Source: Extensimonas sp963708545
GTDB lineage: Bacteria > Pseudomonadota > Gammaproteobacteria > Burkholderiales > Burkholderiaceae_C
Direction: 5' to 3'
DNA: 39,794 bases
Assembly (NCBI GenBank): GCA_963708545.1
Contig: CAVPUD010000066.1
Location: 1-39,794, forward strand
The notes under the pieces: generated by a model
What the model was told of the DNA's origin: nothing
Databases searched by the model: none
The model's input: only the letters and a program-made list of their open reading frames with translations
Translations under genes and position numbers: made by a program
Shown here: positions 26,176-35,482 of the stretch, one piece after another
Layout of the letters: every line of letters starts with the position of its first letter
Numbering within the stretch: position 1 is the stretch's first letter

Positions 26176-26191
26176 GCGGGCAACGGCCCGC
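26176..26191. terminator. Possible hairpin between convergent genes
   Basis: GCGGGC-AACG-GCCCGC lies exactly in the 33-bp gap between the spermidine-synthase-like gene and the glgP stop. It has a strong stem but no T-run on either side, so terminator function is tentative. Confidence 0.4.
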
Positions 26192-26192
26192 C

Positions 26193-28652
26193 TCATGCAA
26201 TCGGCTTGAGCGCCCAGATTTCGTCGGCGTATTCCTGGATCGTGCGGTCGGAGGAAAACCACCCCATGCTGGCGATGTTGAGGATGGCCTTGCGCGTCCA
26301 TTCGCTCGGGCGGCGGTACAGCTCATCGACGCGCTGCTGCGTGGCCACGTAGTCGGCGTAGTCGGCGAGCAGCTGGTAGTGGTCAGTTTCGAGCAGCGCG
26401 TGCACGATGTCCTGGTAGCGCTGCGGCTCCTGCGGCGAGAAGGTGCCGTCGGCGATGCGGTCTATGGCTGTCTTGAGGTCGTAGTTTTGTTCGTAGTAGC
26501 TGCGCGGCCGGTAGCCCTTGGCGCGCAGCTCGGCCACTTCTTCGGCGCGGTGGCCGAAGATGAAGATGTTGTCCATCCCGACCTGCTGCGCGATCTCGAT
26601 GTTCGCGCCGTCCCAGGTGCCTATGGTGAGCGCGCCGTTGAGCGCGAACTTCATGTTGCCCGTGCCCGAGGCTTCGGTGCCTGCGAGCGAAATCTGCTCC
26701 GACAAGTCGGCCGCGGGGATGATGAGCTCGGCCAGCGTGACGCGGTAGTTGGGCACGAACACCACTTTGAGCCGGTTGCCCACGACGGGGTCGCAATTGA
26801 TGGTGCGCGCCACGTCGTTGATCAGGCGGATGACCTTCTTGGCCATCTGGTAGGCGAACGCGGCCTTGCCGCCGAAGATCACGGTGCGCGGCACCCAGTC
26901 GTCTTGCGGGCGCGCCTGGATTTGGTGATAGCGCGTGATCACGTGCAGCAGGTTCAGCAGCTGGCGCTTGTATTCGTGGATGCGTTTGACCTGCACGTCG
27001 AACAGGCTCTCGACGTCGAGTTGCACGCCGAGCTCACGCGCGATGTAGTCGGCCAGGCGCTGCTTGTTTTGCTGCTTGGCCTGGTGCACGGCGTTGTTGA
27101 ACACGGGGTCGTCGGCGAGCGGCTTGAGCACGGCGAGCTGTTCGTCGAGGTCGCGCCGCCAGTCGGTGCCTGCGCGCGCGTCGACCAGCGCCGCCAGCGG
27201 GCGGTTGGCCTGCGCGAGCCAGCGCCGCGGCGTGATGCCGTTGGTCTTGTTGCAAAAACGATCCGGAAAGATGTGCGCGAAGTCGGCAAAAATGCTGCGC
27301 ACCATGAGCTCGCTGTGCAGCTGCGACACGCCGTTGACCTTGTGGCTCGCAAGCACGCACAAAAAGGCCATGCGCACGCGCCGGCCGCCGTTCTCCTCGA
27401 TCAGCGAGACGCGCCGCGGCAGGTCGTTGTCGTCGGGGTGCTGCTCGTGCACCTGGGCCAGAAAGCGCGCGTTGATGTCGTAGATGATGCGCAAGTGGCG
27501 CGGCAGCAGGCGGCCCAGCAGATCGACGGGCCAGGTCTCGAGCGCCTCTGGCATCAGCGTGTGGTTGGTGTAGCTGAATACGCGCGTGCACAGGCCCCAG
27601 GCGGTGTCCCAGCCGAGGTGGTGCTCGTCGACCAGCAGACGCATGAGCTCGGGCACGGCGAGCGCGGGGTGCGTGTCGTTGAGGTGGATCGCGACCTTGT
27701 CGGCGAACTGGTCGAAATTGCCGTGGCTGCGCAGGAAGCGGCGCACGATGTCCTGGATCGAGGCGCTCACGAAAAAGTATTCCTGGCGCAGACGCAGCTC
27801 GCGCCCGCGCTCGGAGCTATCTTCGGGGTAGAGCACGCGCGAGACGTTCTCGGCCTCGTTCTTCGCCTCGACGGCGCGAAAGTAGTCGCCTTTGTTGAAC
27901 GCCTCGAGGTTGATGGTGTCGCTGTCGCGTGCCGACCACAGGCGCAGCGCAGCCACAGAATGCAGCTGGTAGCCGGGTACGGGCGTGTCGTAGGCGGTGG
28001 CGATCACGTCTTCGGGCGCATCCACCCAGGCGAGCGCGCCGCCCTCGCCAGGCACGACGCGGCCACCGAAGTGCACCGTGCAGCCAGCCTCGGGGCGCAC
28101 GAATTCCCACGGGTTGCCGCCTGCGAGCCAGTTGTCGGGCTCTTCGACCTGGCGGCCATCAAGGATGCGCTGCGTGAACATGCCGTAGTCGTAGCGTATG
28201 CCGTAGCCCATCGCGGGCAGGCCCAGCGTGGCGAGCGAGTCCATGAAGCACGCAGCGAGCCGCCCCAGGCCGCCGTTGCCCAGGCCCGGCTCGGCCTCGA
28301 GGTTGGCCAGCGCGTCGAAGTCCGCGCCCAGCAGCGCACAGGCGGCGCGCGTTTCGTCGTAGATGCCGGCGGCCATGAGCGCATTCGTGAGCATGCGGCC
28401 CATGAGAAATTCCATCGAAAGGTAATAAAGCTGCTTGGCGTCCTGCTCGCGCGTGAGCTTGCGCGTTTCGCTCCATCGGTCCATGACGCGCTCGCGCACT
28501 GCATAGACGATCGCGAACAGCCAGTCGCGCTGGGTGGCCGAGCTCGGGTCTTTGCCCACGGCATAGACGAGCCAGGTCGCGATCGAGTCGCGCAGGGCCT
28601 GCACCGAGTTGCTCGGGTGTTCGACGTGGAAATCGAGGGTTTCGTTGTTCAT
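26193..28652 (-). CDS. glgP: Glycogen phosphorylase
   Basis: It releases glucose-1-phosphate from glycogen chain ends. 819 residues (E. coli GlgP 815). The PLP-lysine region reads ASGTGNMKFALNGALTIGTW, then DGANIEI; also present are EPGLGNGGLGRLAACFMDSL and KRIHEYKRQLLN. Start ATG 28650-28652 has no clear ribosome binding site. It is the last gene of the glycogen operon, 36 bp after glgA. Confidence 0.96.
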   Translation of the reverse strand: MNNETLDFHVEHPSNSVQALRDSIATWLVYAVGKDPSSATQRDWLFAIVYAVRERVMDRWSETRKLTREQDAKQLYYLSMEFLMGRMLTNALMAAGIYDETRAACALLGADFDALANLEAEPGLGNGGLGRLAACFMDSLATLGLPAMGYGIRYDYGMFTQRILDGRQVEEPDNWLAGGNPWEFVRPEAGCTVHFGGRVVPGEGGALAWVDAPEDVIATAYDTPVPGYQLHSVAALRLWSARDSDTINLEAFNKGDYFRAVEAKNEAENVSRVLYPEDSSERGRELRLRQEYFFVSASIQDIVRRFLRSHGNFDQFADKVAIHLNDTHPALAVPELMRLLVDEHHLGWDTAWGLCTRVFSYTNHTLMPEALETWPVDLLGRLLPRHLRIIYDINARFLAQVHEQHPDDNDLPRRVSLIEENGGRRVRMAFLCVLASHKVNGVSQLHSELMVRSIFADFAHIFPDRFCNKTNGITPRRWLAQANRPLAALVDARAGTDWRRDLDEQLAVLKPLADDPVFNNAVHQAKQQNKQRLADYIARELGVQLDVESLFDVQVKRIHEYKRQLLNLLHVITRYHQIQARPQDDWVPRTVIFGGKAAFAYQMAKKVIRLINDVARTINCDPVVGNRLKVVFVPNYRVTLAELIIPAADLSEQISLAGTEASGTGNMKFALNGALTIGTWDGANIEIAQQVGMDNIFIFGHRAEEVAELRAKGYRPRSYYEQNYDLKTAIDRIADGTFSPQEPQRYQDIVHALLETDHYQLLADYADYVATQQRVDELYRRPSEWTRKAILNIASMGWFSSDRTIQEYADEIWALKPIA

Positions 28653-28688
28653 GGCATTTGTATCGATTTCATCAAGAATAGGAGCTGC

Positions 28689-30191
28689 TCAGGCAGTATC
28701 CACCTCGGCTAACTGCAAAAAAAGCTCCAAATAGTGGTGCGCCGCGTGCGCCCACTCGAAACGCAGCTGCATCGCGTGGCGCTGCACCGCGACCCATTCT
28801 GGCGCGCGGCGGCGCAGCGCAAAGGCGCGGCGCACGCCAGCCTGCAGCCCCGCGGCGGCGAAGGAGTGGAACACAAAGCCGCTGGCACTGCCGTCGTCGA
28901 GGTTTTCGAGCGCGCAGTCGGTCACAGTGTCGGCCAGACCGCCGACCTCGTGCACCAAAGGCAGCGTGCCGTAGCGCAGCGCATAGAGCTGCGTGAGCCC
29001 GCAGGGCTCGAAGCGCGAGGGCATGAGCAGCACGTCGCCGCCTGCGATCAGGCGGTGTGCGAGCGCTTCGTCGTAGCCCAGATGCAGCGCGGCATGGTCG
29101 CCGTGGTTCGCAAATGCCTGCCGTAGCGCCGCCTCGATCGCGGCATCGCCACTGCCCAGCACCGCGACCTGGCCGCCACGCGCACGCAGCGTGTCGAGCA
29201 CCGCCGGCAACAGGTGCAGGCCCTTTTGCTCGCTGAGCCGGCTCACGGCGACGAACAGCAGCGCGTCGGCCTGCGGCTGCAAGCCGAGTTCTTGCTGCAA
29301 GGCCCGCTTCGCACGCGCCTTGCCCTCGAGCCGATCGCGGTCGAAGGCACATTCGGGCGCCAGGAACGCGTCTTGCGCCGGGTTCCAGACGGCGTAATCG
29401 ACGCCGTTGAGGATGCCCAGCAGCCGGTCGGCACGCGCGCGCAGCAGACCATCGAGACCGCAGCCCTGCTCGGGCGTCTGAATTTCGCGCGCGTAGCGCG
29501 GGCTCACGGTGGTGATGGCGTCGGCAAACTGGATGCCAGCCTTCATGAACGAGATTTGGCCGTAAAACTCCAGTCCATCCACGCCAAACGCCCAGGCAGG
29601 CAGCCCGAGCGCGCCCAGCATGTATGCAGGAAACAAGCCCTGGTAGGCCAGGTTGTGGATGGTGAACACGCTCGCGGGCGGCCGCGCGCCCAGCGCACGC
29701 GCCAGTTCGCGCGCATACAGCGGCGCGAGGCCCGCGTGCCAGTCGTGCGCGTGCAGCACCTCGGGACGCCAGGCAGGATCGGCGCCCAGCGCAAGGCAGG
29801 CCGCAGCCCAACCCAGCAGCGCAAAGCGCTCGGCGTTGTCGGGCCACTCGTGCCCTTGTGCATCGTGGTAGGGGCCGCCCGGGCGCGCGTAGAGCGCGGG
29901 TGCGTCGAGCAGGTACACGGGCTGGCCGCCCGCGCGCACGCGCGCCGGCAGCAGGCGCGGCGCGCTCTGCCAGGGGCCGGCCTGCGCCGCGCGCGGGCCG
30001 CCGGCAAAGCCGAGCGCGAGCGCCGACCCGGTCACATCGACGCCGTTTTGAATCGCTGGAAAGGCAGGCAACAAAAGCCGCACATCGGCATTGGCGGCCC
30101 TGAGTGCGGCGGGCAGGGCGGCGCTCACGTCGGCCAGCCCGCCCGTCTTGAGCAAGGGGAAAAGCTCGCTGCAGGCGTAGAGGATTTTCAA
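28689..30191 (-). CDS. glgA: Glycogen synthase (ADP-glucose)
   Basis: GT5 family retaining glucosyltransferase, 500 residues (E. coli 477). The ADP-glucose binding motif LLKTGGLADV lies at about 13-22; HAHDWHAGLAPLY and LMPSRFEPCGLTQLYALRYG are the other signatures. The start is TTG at 30189-30191 and shares bases with the glgC stop (TTGA), a less common version of the ATGA coupling. Confidence 0.94.
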   Translation of the reverse strand: MKILYACSELFPLLKTGGLADVSAALPAALRAANADVRLLLPAFPAIQNGVDVTGSALALGFAGGPRAAQAGPWQSAPRLLPARVRAGGQPVYLLDAPALYARPGGPYHDAQGHEWPDNAERFALLGWAAACLALGADPAWRPEVLHAHDWHAGLAPLYARELARALGARPPASVFTIHNLAYQGLFPAYMLGALGLPAWAFGVDGLEFYGQISFMKAGIQFADAITTVSPRYAREIQTPEQGCGLDGLLRARADRLLGILNGVDYAVWNPAQDAFLAPECAFDRDRLEGKARAKRALQQELGLQPQADALLFVAVSRLSEQKGLHLLPAVLDTLRARGGQVAVLGSGDAAIEAALRQAFANHGDHAALHLGYDEALAHRLIAGGDVLLMPSRFEPCGLTQLYALRYGTLPLVHEVGGLADTVTDCALENLDDGSASGFVFHSFAAAGLQAGVRRAFALRRRAPEWVAVQRHAMQLRFEWAHAAHHYLELFLQLAEVDTA

Positions 30192-31486
30192 GCCGCAGCT
30201 CCCGGTGTGGCGTGGGCCTCGGCGGCGGGCGCGAGGCGATCGAGCATCTCGCGCGTGACCAGCACCACGCCCTGCTCGGTGCGCAGAAAGCGGCGCGCGT
30301 CGTCCTCGGCGTCCAGGCCGATGTGCATGCCCTCAGGGATGTGGCAGCCGGTATCGACGATGACTTTACGCAGGCGGCAGCTGCGTCCCACCTCGACGCC
30401 GGGCAGCAGGACGGATTCCTCGACCGTGCCAAACGAATTCACACGCACGCGCGAAAACAGCACCGAGCGCCGCACCAGCGCGCCCGAGACGATGCAGCCG
30501 CCCGAGACCAGCGAATCCACCGCCATGCCGCGCCGGCCCTCGTCGTCGAACACAAACTTGGCTGGCGCCAGCTGCTCCTGGTAGGTCCAGATCGGCCATT
30601 CGCGGTCGTACATGTCGAGTTCGGGCACGGTGTTCGTGAGGTCTATGTTCGCGGCCCAGTAAGCATCCACGGTGCCCACGTCGCGCCAATAGGGCAGCGC
30701 CTCGGGGCTGCTCGTGACGCACGAGAGGCCGAACGGGTGCGCCACGGCTTCGCCGCGCGCGACGATGGCCGGGATCAAGTCCTTGCCGAAATCGTGGCTA
30801 GAGAGCGCATTGGCCGCGTCGGCGTCGAGCAGGCGGTACAGGTATTCGGCATCGAACACGTACACGCCCATGCTCGCGAGCGCATGGTCGGGGCGGCCCG
30901 GCATGGGCGCGGGCTGCGCGGGTTTTTCGTCGAAGCGCACGATGCGCCGCTGCGCGTCGATGGCCATCACGCCAAAGCCGCTGGCCTCGGCCAGCGGCAC
31001 CTCGATGCAGGCCACGGTGCAGGGCGCGCCGAGCGCCACGTGGTCGGCCAGCAGCTTGGCGTAGTCCATTTTGTACACATGGTCGCCCGCGAGCACGAGC
31101 AAAAACTGCGGCCGGTGCGCGCGCACGATGTCGAGGTTTTGGTACACCGCATCGGCCGTGCCCAGGTACCACGACTGTTCGTTGATGCGCTGCTGTGCGG
31201 GCAGCAGGTCGAGGAATTCATTGAACTCGCTGCGCAGGAACGACCAGCCGCGCTGCAAGTGGCGCAGTAGGCTGTGCGACTTGTATTGCGTGAGCACACC
31301 AATGCGGCGCACGCCCGAGTTGAGACAGTTCGAAAGCGCGAAGTCGATGATGCGGAACTTGCCGCCGAAATACACCGAGGGTTTGGCGCGCCGGTCGGTC
31401 AGCGCCTGCAGGCGCGCGCCGCGCCCGCCCGCAAGCACGAGCGCGATGGTGCGGCGCGCGAGCTGGTAAGGGTCGTTGTGGTCCAT
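30188..31486 (-). CDS. glgC: Glucose-1-phosphate adenylyltransferase
   Basis: It makes ADP-glucose, the committed and regulated step of glycogen synthesis. 432 residues from ATG 31484-31486 (E. coli 431), with AAGGAGA upstream. Signatures: LVLAGGRGARLQALTDRRAK, PSVYFGGKFRIIDFALSNCL, LVLAGDHVYKMDY, and C-terminal left-handed beta-helix repeats (SGGCIVSGALVRRSVLFSRV). A frame open upstream to 31843 lies over malQ and is not coding. Confidence 0.96.
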   Translation of the reverse strand: MDHNDPYQLARRTIALVLAGGRGARLQALTDRRAKPSVYFGGKFRIIDFALSNCLNSGVRRIGVLTQYKSHSLLRHLQRGWSFLRSEFNEFLDLLPAQQRINEQSWYLGTADAVYQNLDIVRAHRPQFLLVLAGDHVYKMDYAKLLADHVALGAPCTVACIEVPLAEASGFGVMAIDAQRRIVRFDEKPAQPAPMPGRPDHALASMGVYVFDAEYLYRLLDADAANALSSHDFGKDLIPAIVARGEAVAHPFGLSCVTSSPEALPYWRDVGTVDAYWAANIDLTNTVPELDMYDREWPIWTYQEQLAPAKFVFDDEGRRGMAVDSLVSGGCIVSGALVRRSVLFSRVRVNSFGTVEESVLLPGVEVGRSCRLRKVIVDTGCHIPEGMHIGLDAEDDARRFLRTEQGVVLVTREMLDRLAPAAEAHATPGAAA

Positions 31487-31554
31487 ATCCGTCTCCTTGG
31501 ATGTCGATATAAATATTTTCCGCCTGCGCCTGCCGCTGCGTCGGTGGACTCCCA

Positions 31555-33078
31555 TCAACCAGCGCTGCGCCCATGCGCGCGCGCCATGGCGGCAAGGCGC
31601 GCACCGGCCTCGGGTCCGAACTGCGCCCAGTCGAAGCGCCAGCGCCAGCAGCCTTCGGTGTGCCCCGGTGTATTCATGCGGTGGCTGCCGTCTAGCCCCA
31701 ACACGTCCTGCAGCGGCACGACGAGCGTGCGCGCGACCGACTGCGACAGCGACTGAATCAGCGTCCAGTGGATTTCCTGCGCCGCCGCGGGGCCAAGATA
31801 GTCGAGCACTTTGCGGCGCAGCGCCGCATCTGCGCTTTGCCACCAGCCCACGGTGGTGTCGTTGTCGTGCGTGCCCGTGTAGGCCACGGTGAGCGGCTCG
31901 TAGTTGTGCGGCAGGTAGGGGTTGGCCGCGGTGTCACCAAAAGCGAACTGCGCCACGCGCATGCCCGGAAAGCCGCAGTCTTCGCGCAGCCGGTGCACGG
32001 CCTCGGTGATCAGTCCCAGGTCTTCGGCGATCACGGGCAGCGGCCCGAGGCGCTGCGTGAGTGCATCGAACAGCGCGCGCCCCGGCCCGGCCTGCCAGTG
32101 CCCGCCCTCGGCCGTGGGTGCGTGCGCAGGGATCGCCCAGCACGCTTCGAAGCCGCGGAAATGGTCTATGCGCACCACGTCAACCAGCGTCAGCAGGTGC
32201 GCCAGGCGCTGCGCCCACCAGGCGTAGCCGTCGGCGGCCATGGCGTCCCAGCGGTACAGCGGATTGCCCCAGCGCTGGCCCGTGGCGCTGAAATAGTCGG
32301 GCGGCACGCCGGCCACGAGCAGCGGCGCGCCGTCTGCATCGAGCTGGAACAGGTGCGGCTGCGCCCACACGTCGGCGCTGTGGTGCGCAACGAAGATCGG
32401 CACGTCACCCACAAAGTGCACGCCGCGCGCCTGCGCCTGTGCGCGCAGCCCCTGCCATTGCACGTGAAAGCGCCATTGCACGAAGTGCCAAAAGTCCAAT
32501 TCGGCAGCGGCAGCGGCATCGCGGCGCAACGCCGCGAGCGCCTGCGCATCGCGCCACGCGTAGGGCGCGGGCCAGCGGTTCCAGGGCTGGCCGTGGCGCT
32601 CGTGCAGCAGCATGAACAGGGCGTAGTCGTGCAGCCAATGCGCCTGCGCCTGCACGAAGTCGGCCAGCGCCTGCCGCTCGGGCGCGCCGGCACGCGCCAC
32701 GAAGCCCTGCCAGGCCGCGCGCAGGGCCGCCGCGCGCCAGGGCAGCACGCGCGCAAAGTCGCAATGCTGCGCGGGAAAGGGCGGCGCGCACTGCAGCGCC
32801 TCCGCGTCTAGCCAGCCGCAGCGCACCAGGTCGTCCAAGTCCACCAGCCAGGGGCTGCCGGCAAAGGCCGAGGCGCTCTGGTACGGCGACGCGCCCGCGC
32901 CCGGCGGCGTGAGCGGCAGCACCTGCCACAGCGTCTGCCCCGCCGCCTGCAGCCAGGCGAGGAAGTTGCCCGCCTCCGCCCCCAAGTCGCCCGAGCCGTG
33001 CGCGCCGGGCAGGCTGGTCAGGTGCAGCAGCACACCGCTGGCGCGGCGCGACAAGAGGAGATGCATGGGCGGTGTCAT
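31555..33078 (-). CDS. malQ: 4-alpha-glucanotransferase (amylomaltase)
   Basis: GH77 disproportionating enzyme, 507 residues, the short bacterial form (E. coli 694 has an extra N-terminal part). Motifs: RRASGVLLHLTSLPGAHGSG, WQVLPLTPPGAGASPYQSAS, VRIDHFRGFEACWAIPA (catalytic Asp), VIAEDLG (catalytic Glu), YTGTHDNDTTVGWW and HRMNTPG. ATG 33076-33078 overlaps the glgX stop as ATGA. The same frame stays open upstream to 34359, but that part is a shadow of glgX. Confidence 0.95.
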   Translation of the reverse strand: MTPPMHLLLSRRASGVLLHLTSLPGAHGSGDLGAEAGNFLAWLQAAGQTLWQVLPLTPPGAGASPYQSASAFAGSPWLVDLDDLVRCGWLDAEALQCAPPFPAQHCDFARVLPWRAAALRAAWQGFVARAGAPERQALADFVQAQAHWLHDYALFMLLHERHGQPWNRWPAPYAWRDAQALAALRRDAAAAAELDFWHFVQWRFHVQWQGLRAQAQARGVHFVGDVPIFVAHHSADVWAQPHLFQLDADGAPLLVAGVPPDYFSATGQRWGNPLYRWDAMAADGYAWWAQRLAHLLTLVDVVRIDHFRGFEACWAIPAHAPTAEGGHWQAGPGRALFDALTQRLGPLPVIAEDLGLITEAVHRLREDCGFPGMRVAQFAFGDTAANPYLPHNYEPLTVAYTGTHDNDTTVGWWQSADAALRRKVLDYLGPAAAQEIHWTLIQSLSQSVARTLVVPLQDVLGLDGSHRMNTPGHTEGCWRWRFDWAQFGPEAGARLAAMARAHGRSAG

Positions 33079-35282
33079 GGGGCAGATTTTTTGGGCGGTG
33101 GCGGCGGCAGGGCGCGGGGTGCATAGTGCAGAGGCTGGACGAGCAGGTGCACGCTCTGCGGCGAGACGCGAAACGCCGTTTGCACCACGGGCGAGGCGGC
33201 GTGCGCACCATCGCAGGCCACCCAGGCCCGCGCGCTGTCGAGCACGGACTGCCAGGGCCCAGGCGGCAGCTGGATGTCCACGGCCTGCTCGCCCGCGTGC
33301 ACGACCAGCAGCAGGCGCTCGCGCGCCGGCTGGCCGGGCTCGCCCACGGTGATCGTGCAGACCAGCAGGCGGCCGTCGGCACGCTCCCAATCTGGCAGCT
33401 GCGGCGGCGCACCACTGGCCGTGCGCCATTCGATATCGGGCCAATGCTCGCCGGGCAGCGGCTGGCCGCGGTACCACTGCGCGTGGCGCAGCCCAGGGTA
33501 GCGTCGCCGCAGCGTCGTGAGGCCCGCGACGAAATCTGTCAGCTGCCGGTCGGCCTGCGCCCAGTCGAGCCAGCTGATGGGGTTGTCCTGGCAATAGGCG
33601 TTGTTGTTGCCTTGCTGGCTGTGCGCGATCTCGTCGCCCGCGAGCAACTGCGGCACGCCCTGCGCACACAGCAGCGTGGCCAGCAGGCCGCGGCGCCAGC
33701 GCGCACGCCGCTGCAAAACGGCCGTGTCTTGCGTCGGGCCCTCGTGGCCGCCGTTGGCGCTGAGGTTGTAGTCGTTGCCATCGCGGTTGTGCTCGCCGTT
33801 GGCCTCGTTGTGCTTGCGGCTGTACGCGGTCAGGTCGGCGAGCGTGAAGCCGTCGTGCGCGGTGACCATGTTGATGCTTGCGAGCGGGCTGCGCCCTGTG
33901 GGCTCGAAGATGTCGCTCGATCCGGTCAGGCGCCGCGCGAGCTGCCCGCGCGTGGCCACCGGCCCGAGCCACCAGGCGCGCAGGGTGTCGCGGAATTGGT
34001 CGTTCCACTCGTGCCAGCGCGGGCCGAAGCGGCCGATCTGGTAGCCATCGGCGCCCACGTCCCAGGGCTCGGCGATCCACTTCACACGCGCGAGCACGGG
34101 GTCTTGCGCGATCGCCGCGAACAGCGCGCCCAGCGGGTGGAAATGCCGCCCGAGCAGGGGGTCGCGCCCCAGCGACACCGCGAGGTCGAAGCGAAAGCCA
34201 TCGACGCCAAAGGCCTGCACCCACCAGCGCAGGCTGTCCATGACCATCTGCACCACATGCGGCCCGCCCATGTCGAAGGTGTTGCCGCAGCCCGTGGGGT
34301 TCAGGTAGTGGCCTTGCGCGTCGAGCGCGTACCAGGCCGCGTTGTCGAGCCCGCGCCACGACAGCGTGGGCCCGAGCGCGCCGCCCTCGGCGCTGTGGTT
34401 ATAGACCACGTCGAGCAGCACCTCGATGCCGTGGCGGTGCAGGGTATCGACCATGGCGCGGAATTCGGCGCGCACGCCCGCGTCGTCGAGGCGCGCGCCA
34501 AGCGCGTCGGCACGCGCCGCGGCGCTCGCGTAGCGCGGCTCGGGCACGAAAAAGCCCAGCGTGTTGTAGCCCCAGTGGTTGACCAGGCCGCGCTCGATCA
34601 GGTGGCGCTCGTCGAGGTGGCGCTGCACCGGCAGCAGGCACAGGCTGGTGACGCCTATGCGCCGGTAGTGCGCAAGCATGGCCGGGCTCGCGAGCCCCGC
34701 GTAGGTGCCGCGCTGCGCCTCGGGCACTTCGGGGTGCAGCCGGGTGAGCGACTTGACGTGCGCCTCGTAAAGCACGGTGCGCGCCATCGCAATGCCCGGC
34801 CCGGGCGCGATCGCGGCGCCCGCGCGCAGCTCGGCTTCCAGGTCGAGCACGCGCGCCTTCGGCATGCGCGCGGCGTTGTCTGCGGGGTCTGGCAGCTCGG
34901 GCGCATCGGCGCGAAAGCCGACTTCGAGCACGAGCCTGTCCACCGCGCCGGGCAGCGAGCGTGCCCACGGGTCTATGAGCAGCTTGGCCGGGTTGAAGCA
35001 ATGGCCCGCACGCGGGTCCCACGGCCCATGGGCGCGCAGGCCGTAGCGCTGCCCCGCGCCCAGACCGGGCACGAAGCCGTGCCAGATGCCGTCGGTGCAC
35101 GCGGGCAGACGCAGCCGCGCCGTCTCGGTGCGACCGTCTGCGCTGAAGCAGCACAGTTCCACGCGCGTGGCGCGGCGCGAAAACACCGCCACGTTGAGGC
35201 CCGCGCATCCGCCCAGCACCATGGGCGTCGCGCCCAGCGGCCAGGCTTGGCCGGGCAGACACTGAAGAGACGGCGGATTCAT
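33075..35282 (-). CDS. glgX: Glycogen debranching enzyme GlgX
   Basis: GH13 isoamylase-type enzyme, 735 residues from ATG 35280-35282 (E. coli 657; others 700-750). N-terminal CBM48 domain (LNVAVFSRRATRVELCCF, YGLRAHGPW), then the barrel with VDGFRFDLAVSLG (nucleophile Asp), WIAEPWDVG (acid Glu) and AHDGFTLADLTAYSRKHN (transition-state Asp). Two in-frame ATG codons further up (35300, 35309) cannot be excluded since no start has a strong ribosome binding site. First gene of the glg operon. Confidence 0.94.
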   Translation of the reverse strand: MNPPSLQCLPGQAWPLGATPMVLGGCAGLNVAVFSRRATRVELCCFSADGRTETARLRLPACTDGIWHGFVPGLGAGQRYGLRAHGPWDPRAGHCFNPAKLLIDPWARSLPGAVDRLVLEVGFRADAPELPDPADNAARMPKARVLDLEAELRAGAAIAPGPGIAMARTVLYEAHVKSLTRLHPEVPEAQRGTYAGLASPAMLAHYRRIGVTSLCLLPVQRHLDERHLIERGLVNHWGYNTLGFFVPEPRYASAAARADALGARLDDAGVRAEFRAMVDTLHRHGIEVLLDVVYNHSAEGGALGPTLSWRGLDNAAWYALDAQGHYLNPTGCGNTFDMGGPHVVQMVMDSLRWWVQAFGVDGFRFDLAVSLGRDPLLGRHFHPLGALFAAIAQDPVLARVKWIAEPWDVGADGYQIGRFGPRWHEWNDQFRDTLRAWWLGPVATRGQLARRLTGSSDIFEPTGRSPLASINMVTAHDGFTLADLTAYSRKHNEANGEHNRDGNDYNLSANGGHEGPTQDTAVLQRRARWRRGLLATLLCAQGVPQLLAGDEIAHSQQGNNNAYCQDNPISWLDWAQADRQLTDFVAGLTTLRRRYPGLRHAQWYRGQPLPGEHWPDIEWRTASGAPPQLPDWERADGRLLVCTITVGEPGQPARERLLLVVHAGEQAVDIQLPPGPWQSVLDSARAWVACDGAHAASPVVQTAFRVSPQSVHLLVQPLHYAPRALPPPPPKKSAP

Positions 35283-35482
35283 GGCGCTGACAGCCCGCAT
35301 TGCGTGCACGAGAGATGGCTATGAATGCCCCGGCGCGTGCAGGCATACAGCGCGAGGCAAACGGGGGAAGTGAACAAAAAAACAAAAGAGCACAGCATGG
35401 GCGCAAATTTTGGCACTTCGGTGAAATTGGCTTCCCGCTTCGCCCTTTCTCCTTCTTTTCTCGTGCGCCTCACTCGCCCGCC

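Noticed and set aside
26379..28712. A 777-codon open frame on the plus strand
   Set aside because: Antisense shadow of glgP, whose protein is complete and diagnostic. The same applies to long frames opposite atpA (18004-19647), atpD (15808-17091), glmS (35975-37498) and glgX (33072-35324).
33079..34359. N-terminal extension of malQ to a 934-residue protein
   Set aside because: The added 427 residues are Arg/Ala-rich and read glgX in the wrong frame; family homology starts at the ATG overlapping the glgX stop.
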